From the NCBI RefSeq assembly GCF_900112395.1, contig NZ_FOLN01000002.1:558001-622000 (forward strand): DNA of 64,000 nt. Reading direction: 5' to 3'. Source of the stretch: Algibacter lectus. Lineage in GTDB: Bacteria; Bacteroidota; Bacteroidia; Flavobacteriales; Flavobacteriaceae. Under the pieces are notes generated by a model, which worked only from the letters and a program-made list of their open reading frames with translations, had not been told where the DNA came from and ran no database searches. The position numbers and the translations under genes are program-made. Numbering within the stretch: position 1 is the first letter of the stretch; each line of letters opens with the position of its first letter. Shown piece after piece: positions 26,111-34,728 of this stretch.

Positions 26111-27676
26111 ATGAAACGTTCCTTTTACTTTATATTCACCATAGGTTTTTTAATGCTTTGGAGCTCTTGTCGTAAAGATTTTGAGTTTTCTCCAAGCACG
26201 GGGAATCTAACATTTTCGAGAGATACGGTATACTTAGATACTGTTTTTTCAAAAATTGGTTCTAGTACATATAATTTAAAAGTTTATAATAAAAGTGATA
26301 GCGATATATCTATTCCTTCGGTAAAATTAACTTTAGGTGAAACTTCTAATTACCGCTTAAGCGTAGATGGTATTGCTGGTAAATCTTTCGAAAACGTTGA
26401 GCTACTAGCAAAAGACAGTCTTTATATTTTTATAGAAACTACCGTTGATATTGAAAATGAAGCTGCAACATCAGGCCAATTTTTATACACCGATGCTATA
26501 GAATTTGATAGCGGAACAAAACAACAAAAAGTAGAATTGGTTACCCTTATTCAAGATGCCATTTTTATATATCCTAATCGTGATAATACCACAAAAGTAG
26601 TTGAAACATTAACTCTTAACGTTGATGGAGAAACTGTAGAAACCGATTTACAAGGTCGAGAATTATTACCAAACGAACTTAATTTCACAAACGATAAGCC
26701 TTACGTTATCTATGGTTTTGCTGCAGTACCAAACAATGAAACCTTAACTATAGATGCCGGTGCGCGTATATATTTTCATTCGGAATCAGGACTATTAGTA
26801 ACTAACGGAGCTTCTTTAAAAGTGAATGGAGCTTTAAGTAACGACAAAGAAACATTAGAAAATCAAGTTATTTTTGAAGGCGACCGATTGGAACCTGACT
26901 TTTCTGAAACTCCAGGGCAATGGGGAACCATTTGGCTTTTTGATGGTAGTATAGACAATATTATCAATTACGCCACTATTAAAAATGCCAACGTTGGTAT
27001 TTTATGCGATGGAGACCCAAACGCTACAAACCACAAATTAAACATAACAAACTCTCAAATTTATAATTCAGGTAGTTTTGGTATTATGGGCAGAAACACC
27101 TCTATTGCTGGAGAAAATGTTGTAATTAATAATGCCGGACAATCTTCTTTTGCTGGAACTATTGGTGGCAGATACAATTTTACACATGCTACTATTGTAA
27201 ATTATTGGGATAACGGCTTTAGACAATTACCTTCTGTGCTTTTAAATAATTTTGTTTTAGATGAAGATAACAATGCTACCCTAGCCGATTTAGGTGAAGC
27301 AAATTTTAACAACTGTATTATTTACGGCAATGATAATCCTGAATTTTTATTAGAACAAATAGAAGACGAAACCGTTGCATTCAACTTTAAATTCACCAAT
27401 TGTTTATTGCGTTTTCAAGATGATAGCAACTTCTTCTCAGATGAAGTATACAACCTAACGGATACTAATCACTTTGAAAATAACATCTTTAATAAAACAC
27501 CCGATTTTAAAGATACCGATTTAAATGAATTTATAATTGGAGCCAATTCCGAAGCTATAAACCAAGCTAATGCCACGTTTGCGGCACAAGTACCAACCGA
27601 TATTTTAGGAGTAAACAGAACTACCTCTGCAGATATTGGAGCATACCAGCATATTACATTTCCTGAGGAAGAATAA
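26111..27676 (+). CDS. Beta-helix lipoprotein
   Basis: The 521-aa protein is a lipoprotein: FLMLWSSCRKD places the lipidated Cys at position 20. An N-terminal Ig-like domain (FSRDTVYLDTVFSKIGSSTYNLKVYNKSD) is followed by a right-handed parallel beta-helix (about 210-470) with short Asn-capped rungs (YFHSESGLLVTNGASLKVNG, HKLNITNSQIYNSGSFGI, ANFNNCIIYGN). The C-terminal GANSEAINQANATF ... LGVNRTTSADIGAYQ is the typical end of such helices. No catalytic residues for pectin lyase are evident. It starts 30 nt after the DUF6048 gene and probably belongs to that operon. Confidence 0.83.
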   Translation: MKRSFYFIFTIGFLMLWSSCRKDFEFSPSTGNLTFSRDTVYLDTVFSKIGSSTYNLKVYNKSDSDISIPSVKLTLGETSNYRLSVDGIAGKSFENVELLAKDSLYIFIETTVDIENEAATSGQFLYTDAIEFDSGTKQQKVELVTLIQDAIFIYPNRDNTTKVVETLTLNVDGETVETDLQGRELLPNELNFTNDKPYVIYGFAAVPNNETLTIDAGARIYFHSESGLLVTNGASLKVNGALSNDKETLENQVIFEGDRLEPDFSETPGQWGTIWLFDGSIDNIINYATIKNANVGILCDGDPNATNHKLNITNSQIYNSGSFGIMGRNTSIAGENVVINNAGQSSFAGTIGGRYNFTHATIVNYWDNGFRQLPSVLLNNFVLDEDNNATLADLGEANFNNCIIYGNDNPEFLLEQIEDETVAFNFKFTNCLLRFQDDSNFFSDEVYNLTDTNHFENNIFNKTPDFKDTDLNEFIIGANSEAINQANATFAAQVPTDILGVNRTTSADIGAYQHITFPEEE

Positions 27677-27760
27677 GAACTTCATTGTTTTTAATAGTTA
27701 TTCAAATGTTTTTTATAATTTAAAACACATAACAAAACTCAACTCTATTCAATTAAATAT

Positions 27761-28471
27761 ATGAGCATATTCTCTTATCACCTTGTTAGAATTCCATTTA
27801 TATTGGCGATAAAAGGCTTGCTCTCAGCCCCTATTAAAAGAAACACTAAAGGACTAATTCATTCTGAATACATGACAGCAATGACATTAGGCTCTCCAAT
27901 TATTTCTACTTCCAGATTTCTTATAAAACAGGTCGCTATTTTTGCACAATGGGAAAACGAAGAAGCTCTTGAAGATTATTTAAAAAAAGAAAAACTTGGT
28001 AAACTCCTGGCTAAAGGTTGGCACGTTCGGTTAGAGTTTATGAGGGAATGGGGAAAGATAAGCGGATTCAAAATCCCTGAACGGAAAGCAACATTAGAAA
28101 GCGAGCTATCTCCTGTTGTGGCCGTTACAATTGCTAGAATGAAACCCTTAGCAATTCCAAGATTTTTGCATTGGGGAAGACCTGTTGAAAAATTAGTTCG
28201 TGACCACGAAGGTACTTTACTTTCATTAGCCTCAGTAAGGTTTCCTAATACAGTTTCTACCTTTTCTATTTGGAAAACAGAAGAGGAAATGACCAATATG
28301 GTTCACGGCCATAGTGCCATGCCTAAACCAAAAAGACATTCAGACGCCATGAAAGAGCGGGAACGAAAAGATTTTCATTTTGAATTTACAACTTTACGTT
28401 TTAAACCTATTTCTGAATTTGGCTCTTGGAAAAACAAAGAGAATTATATTCCTAATCTTAAAAAGAATTAA
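27761..28471 (+). CDS. Spheroidene monooxygenase (CrtA)-like protein
   Basis: The 236-aa cytoplasmic protein shows the two-lobe ferredoxin-like pattern of CrtA-type carotenoid monooxygenases: GSPIISTSRFLIKQVAIFAQW in the first half, and RFPNTVSTFSIWKTEEEMTNMVHGH with RKDFHFEFTTLRFKP in the second. CrtA oxidises acyclic carotenoids, and several flavobacterial homologues exist without known substrate. No carotenoid genes are adjacent, so the substrate is open. The stop codon abuts the ATG of the next gene (TAAATG), so the two are translationally coupled. Confidence 0.65.
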   Translation: MSIFSYHLVRIPFILAIKGLLSAPIKRNTKGLIHSEYMTAMTLGSPIISTSRFLIKQVAIFAQWENEEALEDYLKKEKLGKLLAKGWHVRLEFMREWGKISGFKIPERKATLESELSPVVAVTIARMKPLAIPRFLHWGRPVEKLVRDHEGTLLSLASVRFPNTVSTFSIWKTEEEMTNMVHGHSAMPKPKRHSDAMKERERKDFHFEFTTLRFKPISEFGSWKNKENYIPNLKKN

Positions 28472-29341
28472 ATGGGAATTGCTATTTTAAAACAAAACTT
28501 ACAAGATTTAATTACCCAACAATGGGTCATATTATTTGGAAAAAAAATCACCAAGAATCAATATGAATGGCTTTTGGGTCCTTTTGGAACCACAAAAGGC
28601 ATTGGTGTGAAATTTATTAAGCAACTAGCTAAAAACGAGCAACTAACAATAGATGAGAAAGAAAATGATAAAGGAATATTATCATCTATAAATCAGCTAA
28701 ATTTATCTAGTGAAGCACAACATAAATTATCTAAAAACGTCATTGATTTCTACGAAAACACAAGTAATTACGATTTCGATTTAAAAGTAAAGTGGAATCC
28801 TTTTTTTAAAGTATTCGGCATATTATTGAGATTATTATTTAGTAATCGTATTGAACAGCTAAACGTTCCTATTGAGAATATCGAGGATTCAAAATCATTA
28901 AAAAGTGATATAATTCATTTGTTAGATGCTAAAACAAAAAAAGTTAAACGCACTATATGGCTTAGAACTTTTAAAACATCAGGAGAAGTAGTGTATTCAG
29001 GTGTTTATGAAACTTGCGTAATACCATCAGGACAAACGTGTATTAAAGCCATATTTCCTTTACCAAACGGAAACGCTACAGTCATTTTAAGTCCAAGTGT
29101 TGGAGAAAACGGCGAACTCATTTTAACATCCTCAGGAAAGAAAATTGGTGATAGTGGTTTTTACTTTTTGCTAAACGACTCCAAAGGAAACTTATGGACT
29201 AAATTCATCAAATCATTTAAAGACGAGCTCGTAGTTGGTTCTAAAAATGAAAACATTACGGCTCTACAAACCTTAACGTTATGGAATTTAAGAGTGCTAC
29301 AATTTCAATATACAATAAATAAAAAAACGTCTGAAATATAA
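28472..29341 (+). CDS. Uncharacterised protein coupled to the CrtA-like gene
   Basis: The 289-aa protein has no signal peptide or long membrane helix, although KWNPFFKVFGILLRLLF (about 109-125) could associate with a membrane. The C-terminal half is beta-rich (TIWLRTFKTSGEVVYSGVYET, CIKAIFPLPNGNATVILSPSV). The start codon directly follows the stop of the CrtA-like gene, so both products should be made together. I do not recognise the family. The stop codon sits in the loop of its own terminator hairpin, which therefore overlaps the coding end. Confidence 0.8.
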   Translation: MGIAILKQNLQDLITQQWVILFGKKITKNQYEWLLGPFGTTKGIGVKFIKQLAKNEQLTIDEKENDKGILSSINQLNLSSEAQHKLSKNVIDFYENTSNYDFDLKVKWNPFFKVFGILLRLLFSNRIEQLNVPIENIEDSKSLKSDIIHLLDAKTKKVKRTIWLRTFKTSGEVVYSGVYETCVIPSGQTCIKAIFPLPNGNATVILSPSVGENGELILTSSGKKIGDSGFYFLLNDSKGNLWTKFIKSFKDELVVGSKNENITALQTLTLWNLRVLQFQYTINKKTSEI

Positions 29342-29358
29342 TTTCAGACGTTTTTTTT
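29321..29358 (+). terminator. Terminator overlapping the end of the preceding gene
   Basis: AAAAAAACGTCTGAAAT (29321-29337) pairs with ATTTCAGACGTTTTTTTT (29341-29358). The TAA stop (29339-29341) is in the loop, so the left arm encodes the last residues (KKTSEI). Confidence 0.88.
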
Positions 29359-29364
29359 ATTTTT

Positions 29365-29511
29365 TTAATTTAAGAGCGTTTCAAACTCCAGATTGTTATA
29401 TTTCACAACTTTAAGCGCTTTGGAATAGTTGAGAAGAAAATTAATAGTCTCCTCCTTGGGCTCAAGTTTTTCTGGGTTTCCAATAGATTTCTTAGAGTAA
29501 ATTTTTTCCAT
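29365..29511 (-). CDS. Small 48-aa protein downstream of the sigma factor
   Basis: The minus strand from the ATG at 29509-29511 to the TAA at 29365-29367 encodes 48 residues: MEKIYSKKSIGNPEKLEPK, then an amphipathic helix (ETINFLLNYSKALKVV) and KYNNLEFETLLN. It fills the gap between the sigma-factor gene (67 nt upstream, same strand) and the terminator at 29321. The composition is protein-like, codons match the neighbours and there is no frame interruption. I cannot name a family; it may be a small partner of the sigma factor. The position suggests co-transcription. Confidence 0.7.
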   Translation of the reverse strand: MEKIYSKKSIGNPEKLEPKEETINFLLNYSKALKVVKYNNLEFETLLN

Positions 29512-29578
29512 TTCTTTCAAATTAAAGTTAATTTAAATAGTAAACGCAGCAAAATTCACTTTATTGTATTTAGTAAAA

Positions 29579-30202
29579 CTAATCGGTTAAAACAATGTTA
29601 TGCTTCTCAATTATTTTACGTAGGTTTATTAAAGCATAGCGCATTCTTCCTAAAGCTGTATTGATGCTAACGCCTGTTCTTTCAGATATTTCTTTAAAAC
29701 TCATATCATTATAAATACGCATTAAAAGCACATCACGTTGATCTTCCGGAAGCTCATCCACCAAACGGCGCACATCGTTCTCAACCTGTTCCTTAATAAT
29801 TGCTTTTTCAGCATTTAAACTGCTATCACTAAGCACCGAAAAAATACTAAATTCACCTGTGTTATCAAATTTAGGCATACGGCTGTTCTTTCTAAAAAAG
29901 TCGATTACCAAGTTATGCGCAATACGCATTACCCAAGGTAAAAATTTGCCTTCTTCATTGTAAGCTCCTCGTTTTAAGGTTTTAATAACCTTAATAAAAG
30001 TATCCTGAAAAATATCGTCGGCAACATCGCCATCATATACTTTCGAATAAATAAAACTGTAAATTCTTTGCTTGTGCCTTTTTATAAGTACTTCTAAAGC
30101 ACATTCATCGCCTTTAATGTAGTTACTAACTAAAATAGCATCTGTAGTAGGTTCGTGTTTCATAATCATTACTTTATGGTAAAGAAAACTGGGTTTTCTC
30201 AA
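29579..30202 (-). CDS. ECF-type RNA polymerase sigma factor
   Basis: The 207-aa protein contains sigma region 2 (LIKRHKQRIYSFIYSKVYDGDVADDIFQDTF, with WVMRIAHNLVIDFFRK) and region 4 (LPEDQRDVLLMRIYNDMSFKEISERTGVSINTALGRMRYAL). The likely start is the upstream ATG or the Met at 30163 (MKHEPTTDAI), since the first 12 residues look unstructured. No anti-sigma gene is adjacent apart from the 48-aa protein. It is divergent from uvrA; a promoter TTTG-N21-TATCTTTG lies 67 nt upstream, giving a leader of about 60 nt. The regulon is unknown. Confidence 0.92.
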   Translation of the reverse strand: MRKPSFLYHKVMIMKHEPTTDAILVSNYIKGDECALEVLIKRHKQRIYSFIYSKVYDGDVADDIFQDTFIKVIKTLKRGAYNEEGKFLPWVMRIAHNLVIDFFRKNSRMPKFDNTGEFSIFSVLSDSSLNAEKAIIKEQVENDVRRLVDELPEDQRDVLLMRIYNDMSFKEISERTGVSINTALGRMRYALINLRKIIEKHNIVLTD

Positions 30203-30268
30203 AAATTAAAATTTTTAAAGTAATGTTATGCGATAGGCAGGTGTTGATTTATAATTAATTAGCTGATT

Positions 30269-30301
30269 CAAAGATAACAAGAATCGTTCCTAAAAAACAA
30301 A
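30269..30301 (-). promoter_or_regulatory. Promoter of the ECF sigma-factor gene
   Basis: The minus strand reads TTTG (30301-30298), 21-bp spacer, TATCTTTG (30276-30269): both elements are exact matches. Confidence 0.75.
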
Positions 30302-30367
30302 AATTAATTATTTTTTTTTAACATTTCTTTACTAGTCATTCTATTTTTTATGCTCACAGACTTATAT

Positions 30368-30375
30368 TATCTTTG
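30368..30375 (+). promoter_or_regulatory. -7 promoter element of uvrA
   Basis: TATCTTTG, an exact TAnnTTTG match, lies 22 nt upstream of the ATG at 30398 and downstream of the in-frame ATG at 30350, which it therefore excludes as the start. Confidence 0.7.
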
Positions 30376-30397
30376 TGAAATTTGCATACAAAAGCCT

Positions 30398-33181
30398 ATG
30401 ACTACTAATCTTTCCGAAGTTGATCCAAAACAAAACATCATTATAAAAGGTGCCAAATTACACAACCTAAAAAATATCGATGTTGTTATACCAAGAAACA
30501 AATTGGTGGTTATTACGGGGCTTTCAGGCTCTGGAAAATCGAGTTTAGCCTTCGATACGCTTTACGCGGAAGGCCAACGTCGCTATGTAGAAAGTTTATC
30601 TAGTTATGCGCGCCAGTTTTTAGGGCGTCTAAACAAACCAAAAGTAGACTATATAAAAGGTATTGCGCCAGCCATAGCCATCGAGCAAAAGGTAAACTCT
30701 ACCAACCCAAGATCTACAGTAGGTACTACAACCGAAATTTACGATTATCTCAAATTATTATTTGCCAGAATAGGTAAAACAATATCACCAGTTTCTGGAG
30801 ATGAAGTTAAAAAAGATACGGTTACCGATGTTTTAAATTACTTAAAAACATTTCCTGAACGCGAAAAAATGCTACTCCTCGCTCCTATTCATTTAGAAGA
30901 AGGACGAACTATAGAAGATAAATTAAAGGCTCTAAATCAACAAGGTTACGCTAGAATAAAAATTAATGAAGACGTTGTTAGAATAGACGACGCTACAAAA
31001 ATTGGTAAAAAAGACAAAATTTTATTAGTTGTAGATCGTATTATTACTAAGCACGAAGAAGATTTTTACAACCGCTTAGCCGATGCCATACAAACTGCAT
31101 TTTTTGAAGGTAAAGGCGAATGTACCATCGAAACTTTAAAGGATAATAAACAACGTACTTTTAGCAATAAATTTGAGTTGGATGGCTTAAACTTCTTAGA
31201 GCCTAATGTGCATTTATTCAGTTTTAACAATCCTTACGGAGCCTGTCCAACATGCGAAGGTTATGGAGATATTGTTGGTATTGACGAAGATTTAGTTATT
31301 CCAAACACCGCTTTATCGGTTTACGAAAGCGCCATTTTCCCTTGGCGTGGTGAGTCTATGAGTTGGTATAAAGACCAATTGGTAAACAACTCGCATAAAT
31401 TTGATTTTCCAATACATAAACCTTATTTCGAACTTACCGAAAAACAGCAACAACTTATTTGGGATGGTAATAAACATTTCGAAGGTTTAAACGGCTTTTT
31501 TGCAGAGTTAGAATCTAAAGCATATAAAATTCAAAACCGCGTGATGTTATCCCGTTACCGCGGAAAAACTAAATGTAAAACCTGTAATGGCAAACGTTTA
31601 CGCGTAGAAGCTAACTATGTAAAAGTAGGCAGCGCTAGCATTTCCGATTTAGTAGAAAAACCCTTAGATCAATTAGCCGAATTTTTCAATAACCTAGAAT
31701 TAAACGAGCACGACACCACTATTGCTAAACGTTTATTGAAAGAAATTAATAACCGTTTAGAGTTTTTAGCCAACGTTGGTCTCGATTACTTAACCATAAA
31801 TAGAAAATCGAACACACTTTCTGGTGGGGAAAGTCAGCGTATAAATTTAGCAACCTCTTTAGGTAGTAGTTTAGTGGGCTCTATGTATATTTTAGATGAG
31901 CCTAGCATAGGCTTGCACCCAAAAGATACCGAACGTTTAATAATGGTTTTAAAGTCCCTACGCGATTTAGGTAATACCGTAATTGTTGTAGAGCACGACG
32001 AAGATATCATGAAGGCTGCCGATAGCATTATCGATATTGGTCCTGAGGCAGGAACCTTTGGCGGACACGTTGTTGCGCAAGGTGATTACGATGCTATTTT
32101 GGCTTCCGACTCGTTAACAGCTCAATACTTAAACGAGACTTTAAAAATTGAAGTTCCTAAAAAACGCCGTCAATCTAAATACTACGTCGATATAAAAGGA
32201 GCTCGCGAAAATAACCTTAAAAACATAGATGTTCGCTTTCCATTAGGTATGTTAACTGTAGTTACAGGTGTTTCTGGTAGCGGAAAAAGTACGCTCGTTA
32301 AAAAAATATTACACCCAGCTTTACAGAAAAAGCTAACCGATTTTGGTGACAAACCCGGACAATTTTCTAGTTTAGAAGGCAATTTTGCAAACATAAAACA
32401 AATTGAATTTGTAGATCAAAACCCTATTGGGCGTTCATCTCGATCCAATCCGGTTACTTATATAAAAGCTTACGATGATATTCGTGCCTTATTTTCGAAG
32501 CAGAAATTAAGTGTTATTAGAAACTATCAAGCCAAACACTTTTCGTTTAATGTAGATGGTGGACGTTGCGAAACCTGTAAAGGTGAAGGCGAAGTGACTA
32601 TAGAAATGCAATTTATGGCCGATGTGCACCTAGAGTGCGAAACCTGTAAAGGCAAACGCTTTAAAAAAGAAGTGCTCGAAGTTACCTTTGCAGATAAAAA
32701 TATAGACGATATTTTAAACCTAACTATTGACGATGCCGTGGCTTTTTTCGAGGCTAACGATCAGGCTAAAATTAAGAACAAACTCCAACCGCTGCAAGAT
32801 GTAGGTTTGGGCTATGTAACCCTTGGGCAAAGCTCCTCTACCCTTTCTGGTGGCGAGGCCCAGCGTATTAAACTAGCGTCATTTTTGGGTAAAGGCAACA
32901 AAAAAGAAAAGGCACTCTTTATTTTCGATGAACCTACAACGGGACTGCATTTTCACGATATTCAAAAACTATTAAAATCTTTTAATGCTTTAATTGAAAA
33001 CGGACATTCTATTATTGTTGTCGAACATAATATAGAGCTTATTAAGTGTGCCGATTTTATTATCGATTTAGGACCTAAAGGTGGTGAAACCGGTGGAAAC
33101 CTTGTTGCTGTAGGAACTCCCGAAGAAATTATAAAAATTAAAACTTCGGAAATTGGAAAGTATTTAGCTGAGAAAATTTAG
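30398..33181 (+). CDS. uvrA: Excinuclease ABC subunit A
   Basis: This is the damage-recognition ATPase of nucleotide excision repair. It has two ABC ATPase halves: Walker [21 protein letters not shown] and [14 protein letters not shown], signatures LSGGESQRI and LSGGEAQRI, Walker [10 protein letters not shown] and FDEPTTGLH. Zinc-binding pairs CPTCEGYG / CKTCNGKR and CETCKGEG / CETCKGKR are visible. I place the start at 30398 ([12 protein letters not shown], 927 aa) and not at 30350, because a perfect -7 promoter element lies between the two ATGs and the extra 16 residues ([15 protein letters not shown]) are not UvrA-like. It is divergent from the sigma-factor gene and followed by two repeat elements. 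Confidence 0.97.
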   Translation: MTTNLSEVDPKQNIIIKGAKLHNLKNIDVVIPRNKLVVITGLSGSGKSSLAFDTLYAEGQRRYVESLSSYARQFLGRLNKPKVDYIKGIAPAIAIEQKVNSTNPRSTVGTTTEIYDYLKLLFARIGKTISPVSGDEVKKDTVTDVLNYLKTFPEREKMLLLAPIHLEEGRTIEDKLKALNQQGYARIKINEDVVRIDDATKIGKKDKILLVVDRIITKHEEDFYNRLADAIQTAFFEGKGECTIETLKDNKQRTFSNKFELDGLNFLEPNVHLFSFNNPYGACPTCEGYGDIVGIDEDLVIPNTALSVYESAIFPWRGESMSWYKDQLVNNSHKFDFPIHKPYFELTEKQQQLIWDGNKHFEGLNGFFAELESKAYKIQNRVMLSRYRGKTKCKTCNGKRLRVEANYVKVGSASISDLVEKPLDQLAEFFNNLELNEHDTTIAKRLLKEINNRLEFLANVGLDYLTINRKSNTLSGGESQRINLATSLGSSLVGSMYILDEPSIGLHPKDTERLIMVLKSLRDLGNTVIVVEHDEDIMKAADSIIDIGPEAGTFGGHVVAQGDYDAILASDSLTAQYLNETLKIEVPKKRRQSKYYVDIKGARENNLKNIDVRFPLGMLTVVTGVSGSGKSTLVKKILHPALQKKLTDFGDKPGQFSSLEGNFANIKQIEFVDQNPIGRSSRSNPVTYIKAYDDIRALFSKQKLSVIRNYQAKHFSFNVDGGRCETCKGEGEVTIEMQFMADVHLECETCKGKRFKKEVLEVTFADKNIDDILNLTIDDAVAFFEANDQAKIKNKLQPLQDVGLGYVTLGQSSSTLSGGEAQRIKLASFLGKGNKKEKALFIFDEPTTGLHFHDIQKLLKSFNALIENGHSIIVVEHNIELIKCADFIIDLGPKGGETGGNLVAVGTPEEIIKIKTSEIGKYLAEKI

Positions 33182-33190
33182 ATTTATTTT

Positions 33191-33293
33191 TTGGGCGTTA
33201 CCCGAAAAAGGGTCGGGCTATCACTACTCAATCTTTTTGTTTTTTTAAGGAAAACAAAAAGGATTTCAAACATGCCGTTCTATCCCTAACGCG
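33191..33293 (-). repeat. Dispersed foldable repeat, copy A (subfamily 2)
   Basis: In minus orientation it reads GCGTTAGGGAT ... GAGTAGTGATAGCCCGACCC-TTTTTC-GGGTAACGC. GCGTT/AACGC closes the element, ACCC/GGGT forms a fixed 3' hairpin, and an 11-bp perfect central hairpin is CTTTTTGTTTT / AAAACAAAAAG (33233-33261). It shares GGGATNGAACGG, TGTTTGA and GAGTAGTGANAGCCCGA with copy D. It faces copy B across a 134-bp gap; the 417-bp space between uvrA and the aldo/keto reductase gene holds these two copies and nothing else that I can see. Confidence 0.8.
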
Positions 33294-33427
33294 GTGAAGT
33301 GAACCATTTTTTAAGTAGGCAATTTTCAGTCGCGGTATTCAGTACTCATTTAGATAACTGAATACACTGTATCAAAAACAAAACAATACTTTTCCAAAAC
33401 AAGAAGCACAGCTATACGAACTATCGC

Positions 33428-33530
33428 TGCAAACTATGCGCAAGGGATTGCAGAGTAAAGCCCACAGCCTGACGAAGGAAGTGCGAGGACTTGCAACGAA
33501 AAGCCCGACCCATTTCGGGTTGCGCCAAAA
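33428..33530 (+). repeat. Dispersed foldable repeat, copy B (subfamily 1)
   Basis: It starts GCAAACTATGCGCAAGGGATTGCAG and ends AAGCCCGACCC-ATTTC-GGGTTGCGCC. The outer stem is GCGCA/TGCGC, replacing GCGTT/AACGC of copies A and E. It contains two related blocks, GCAGAGTAAAGCCC and GCAACGAAAAGCCC, on either side of the centre. The central hairpin is the weakest of the five copies. Confidence 0.8.
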
Positions 33531-33598
33531 TAATTTATATATACAGAATGAATTACTATAGCTGAGTTACAAAAAATGTATATCAGGTATAATTATTA

Positions 33599-34585
33599 CT
33601 AATATCCACCACGAATTTCTTGATGAATTTGTGTTTTGTATAAATCGATTAACGCCTCCTGAACCTCTTGTGACAATGCTTCTAAAGTTGAAGCTTCCGC
33701 ATTAGAAATAACATGTTTTGGCGAGCTCGCGCCCGGAATAATAGTACTCACCGCCTCATGATCGAGCAACCAACGCAAGGCCAATTGCACCATGGATAGG
33801 TGGCTTGGTAGAATATCTTTTTTTATAGTTTCTACAAATTCTATACCTTTTTGAAATGGCAGACCTGCAAAGGTTTCGCCCACGTTAAAGGCTTCTCCGT
33901 TTTTATTGTAATTACGATGGTCGTTTTCTGGAAAAACCGTGTCTTTTGTAAATTTACCCGATAATAATCCGCTTGCCAAAGGTAAACGTACAATAATACC
34001 AACACCTTTAACCTGAGCTTGTGGCAACAAATCCGTAACCAGTTTTTGTCTGAATATATTGAATATTACTTGTAGTGAAAGTAAGCCTTCTTGCTTAAGG
34101 CAAATTAAACCTTCTTCCACGGTTTCTACGCTAGCACCAAAATGTTTTATAAGTCCTTCTGCTTTTAATTCGCGTAACCAATCAAAAACATCACCGTCTT
34201 TTAAATATTGAATTGGGATGCAATGGAGTTGTAGTAAATCTAAAGCTTCGACACCTAAACGTGCTATAGAAGCTTCTACACTTTGGCGTAAAATGGCTTT
34301 GGTATATTTATTTGGGTATGCATTGTCTGCGCGACCAAATTTAGTTGCTACACGTATTGGTGTTTGGGTTGTTTTTAGAAATTCACCAATTAAGGTTTCA
34401 CTTTTTCCGTTACCATAAACATCTGCGGTATCAAAAAAGGTGATGCCGCTTTTTACGGCTTCATTTAAAATCTCGAAGCCAGCTTCTTGAGATAGTCCTT
34501 CTCCCCAATCTGCTCCTAATTGCCAACAGCCTAAACCAACTTCACTAACTTTAAATCCGTGTATTCCTAATTCTCTTTTTTGCAT
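33599..34585 (-). CDS. Aldo/keto reductase family oxidoreductase
   Basis: The 328-aa protein belongs to the AKR superfamily (NADPH-dependent reduction of carbonyls). The (alpha/beta)8 barrel signatures are visible: VGLGCWQLGADWG, the catalytic Asp and Tyr in FFDTADVYGNGKSE, the Lys in VATKFGRADN, the His in DLLQLHCIP, and the cofactor-binding IIPGASSPKHVISNAEA near the C-terminus. The physiological substrate is unknown; no pathway genes are adjacent. It is monocistronic, running towards repeat copy B. Confidence 0.9.
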   Translation of the reverse strand: MQKRELGIHGFKVSEVGLGCWQLGADWGEGLSQEAGFEILNEAVKSGITFFDTADVYGNGKSETLIGEFLKTTQTPIRVATKFGRADNAYPNKYTKAILRQSVEASIARLGVEALDLLQLHCIPIQYLKDGDVFDWLRELKAEGLIKHFGASVETVEEGLICLKQEGLLSLQVIFNIFRQKLVTDLLPQAQVKGVGIIVRLPLASGLLSGKFTKDTVFPENDHRNYNKNGEAFNVGETFAGLPFQKGIEFVETIKKDILPSHLSMVQLALRWLLDHEAVSTIIPGASSPKHVISNAEASTLEALSQEVQEALIDLYKTQIHQEIRGGY

Positions 34586-34667
34586 ACCGTAAAGTTATGC
34601 TTAAAAAGAGAACTGTCGAAAAAATTAAAACGATTTTAACACAACCTTTCTTTGAAACTTTAATTAA

Positions 34668-34705
34668 AAAAAAACACCTTTCATGACATCATGAAAGGTG
34701 TTTTT
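34668..34705 (-). terminator. Terminator of the serine hydrolase gene
   Basis: AACACCTTTCATGA and TCATGAAAGGTGTT form a 14-bp stem (loop CA or longer); in the minus direction nine Ts follow. It is about 25 nt after the stop at 34729. Confidence 0.88.
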
Positions 34706-34728
34706 AATTTTTAATAAAGAGTATATTA

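Noticed and set aside
30350-30397. Upstream ATG as the start of UvrA
   Set aside because: A perfect TAnnTTTG element lies downstream of it and the residues are atypical, so the transcript should begin after this ATG.
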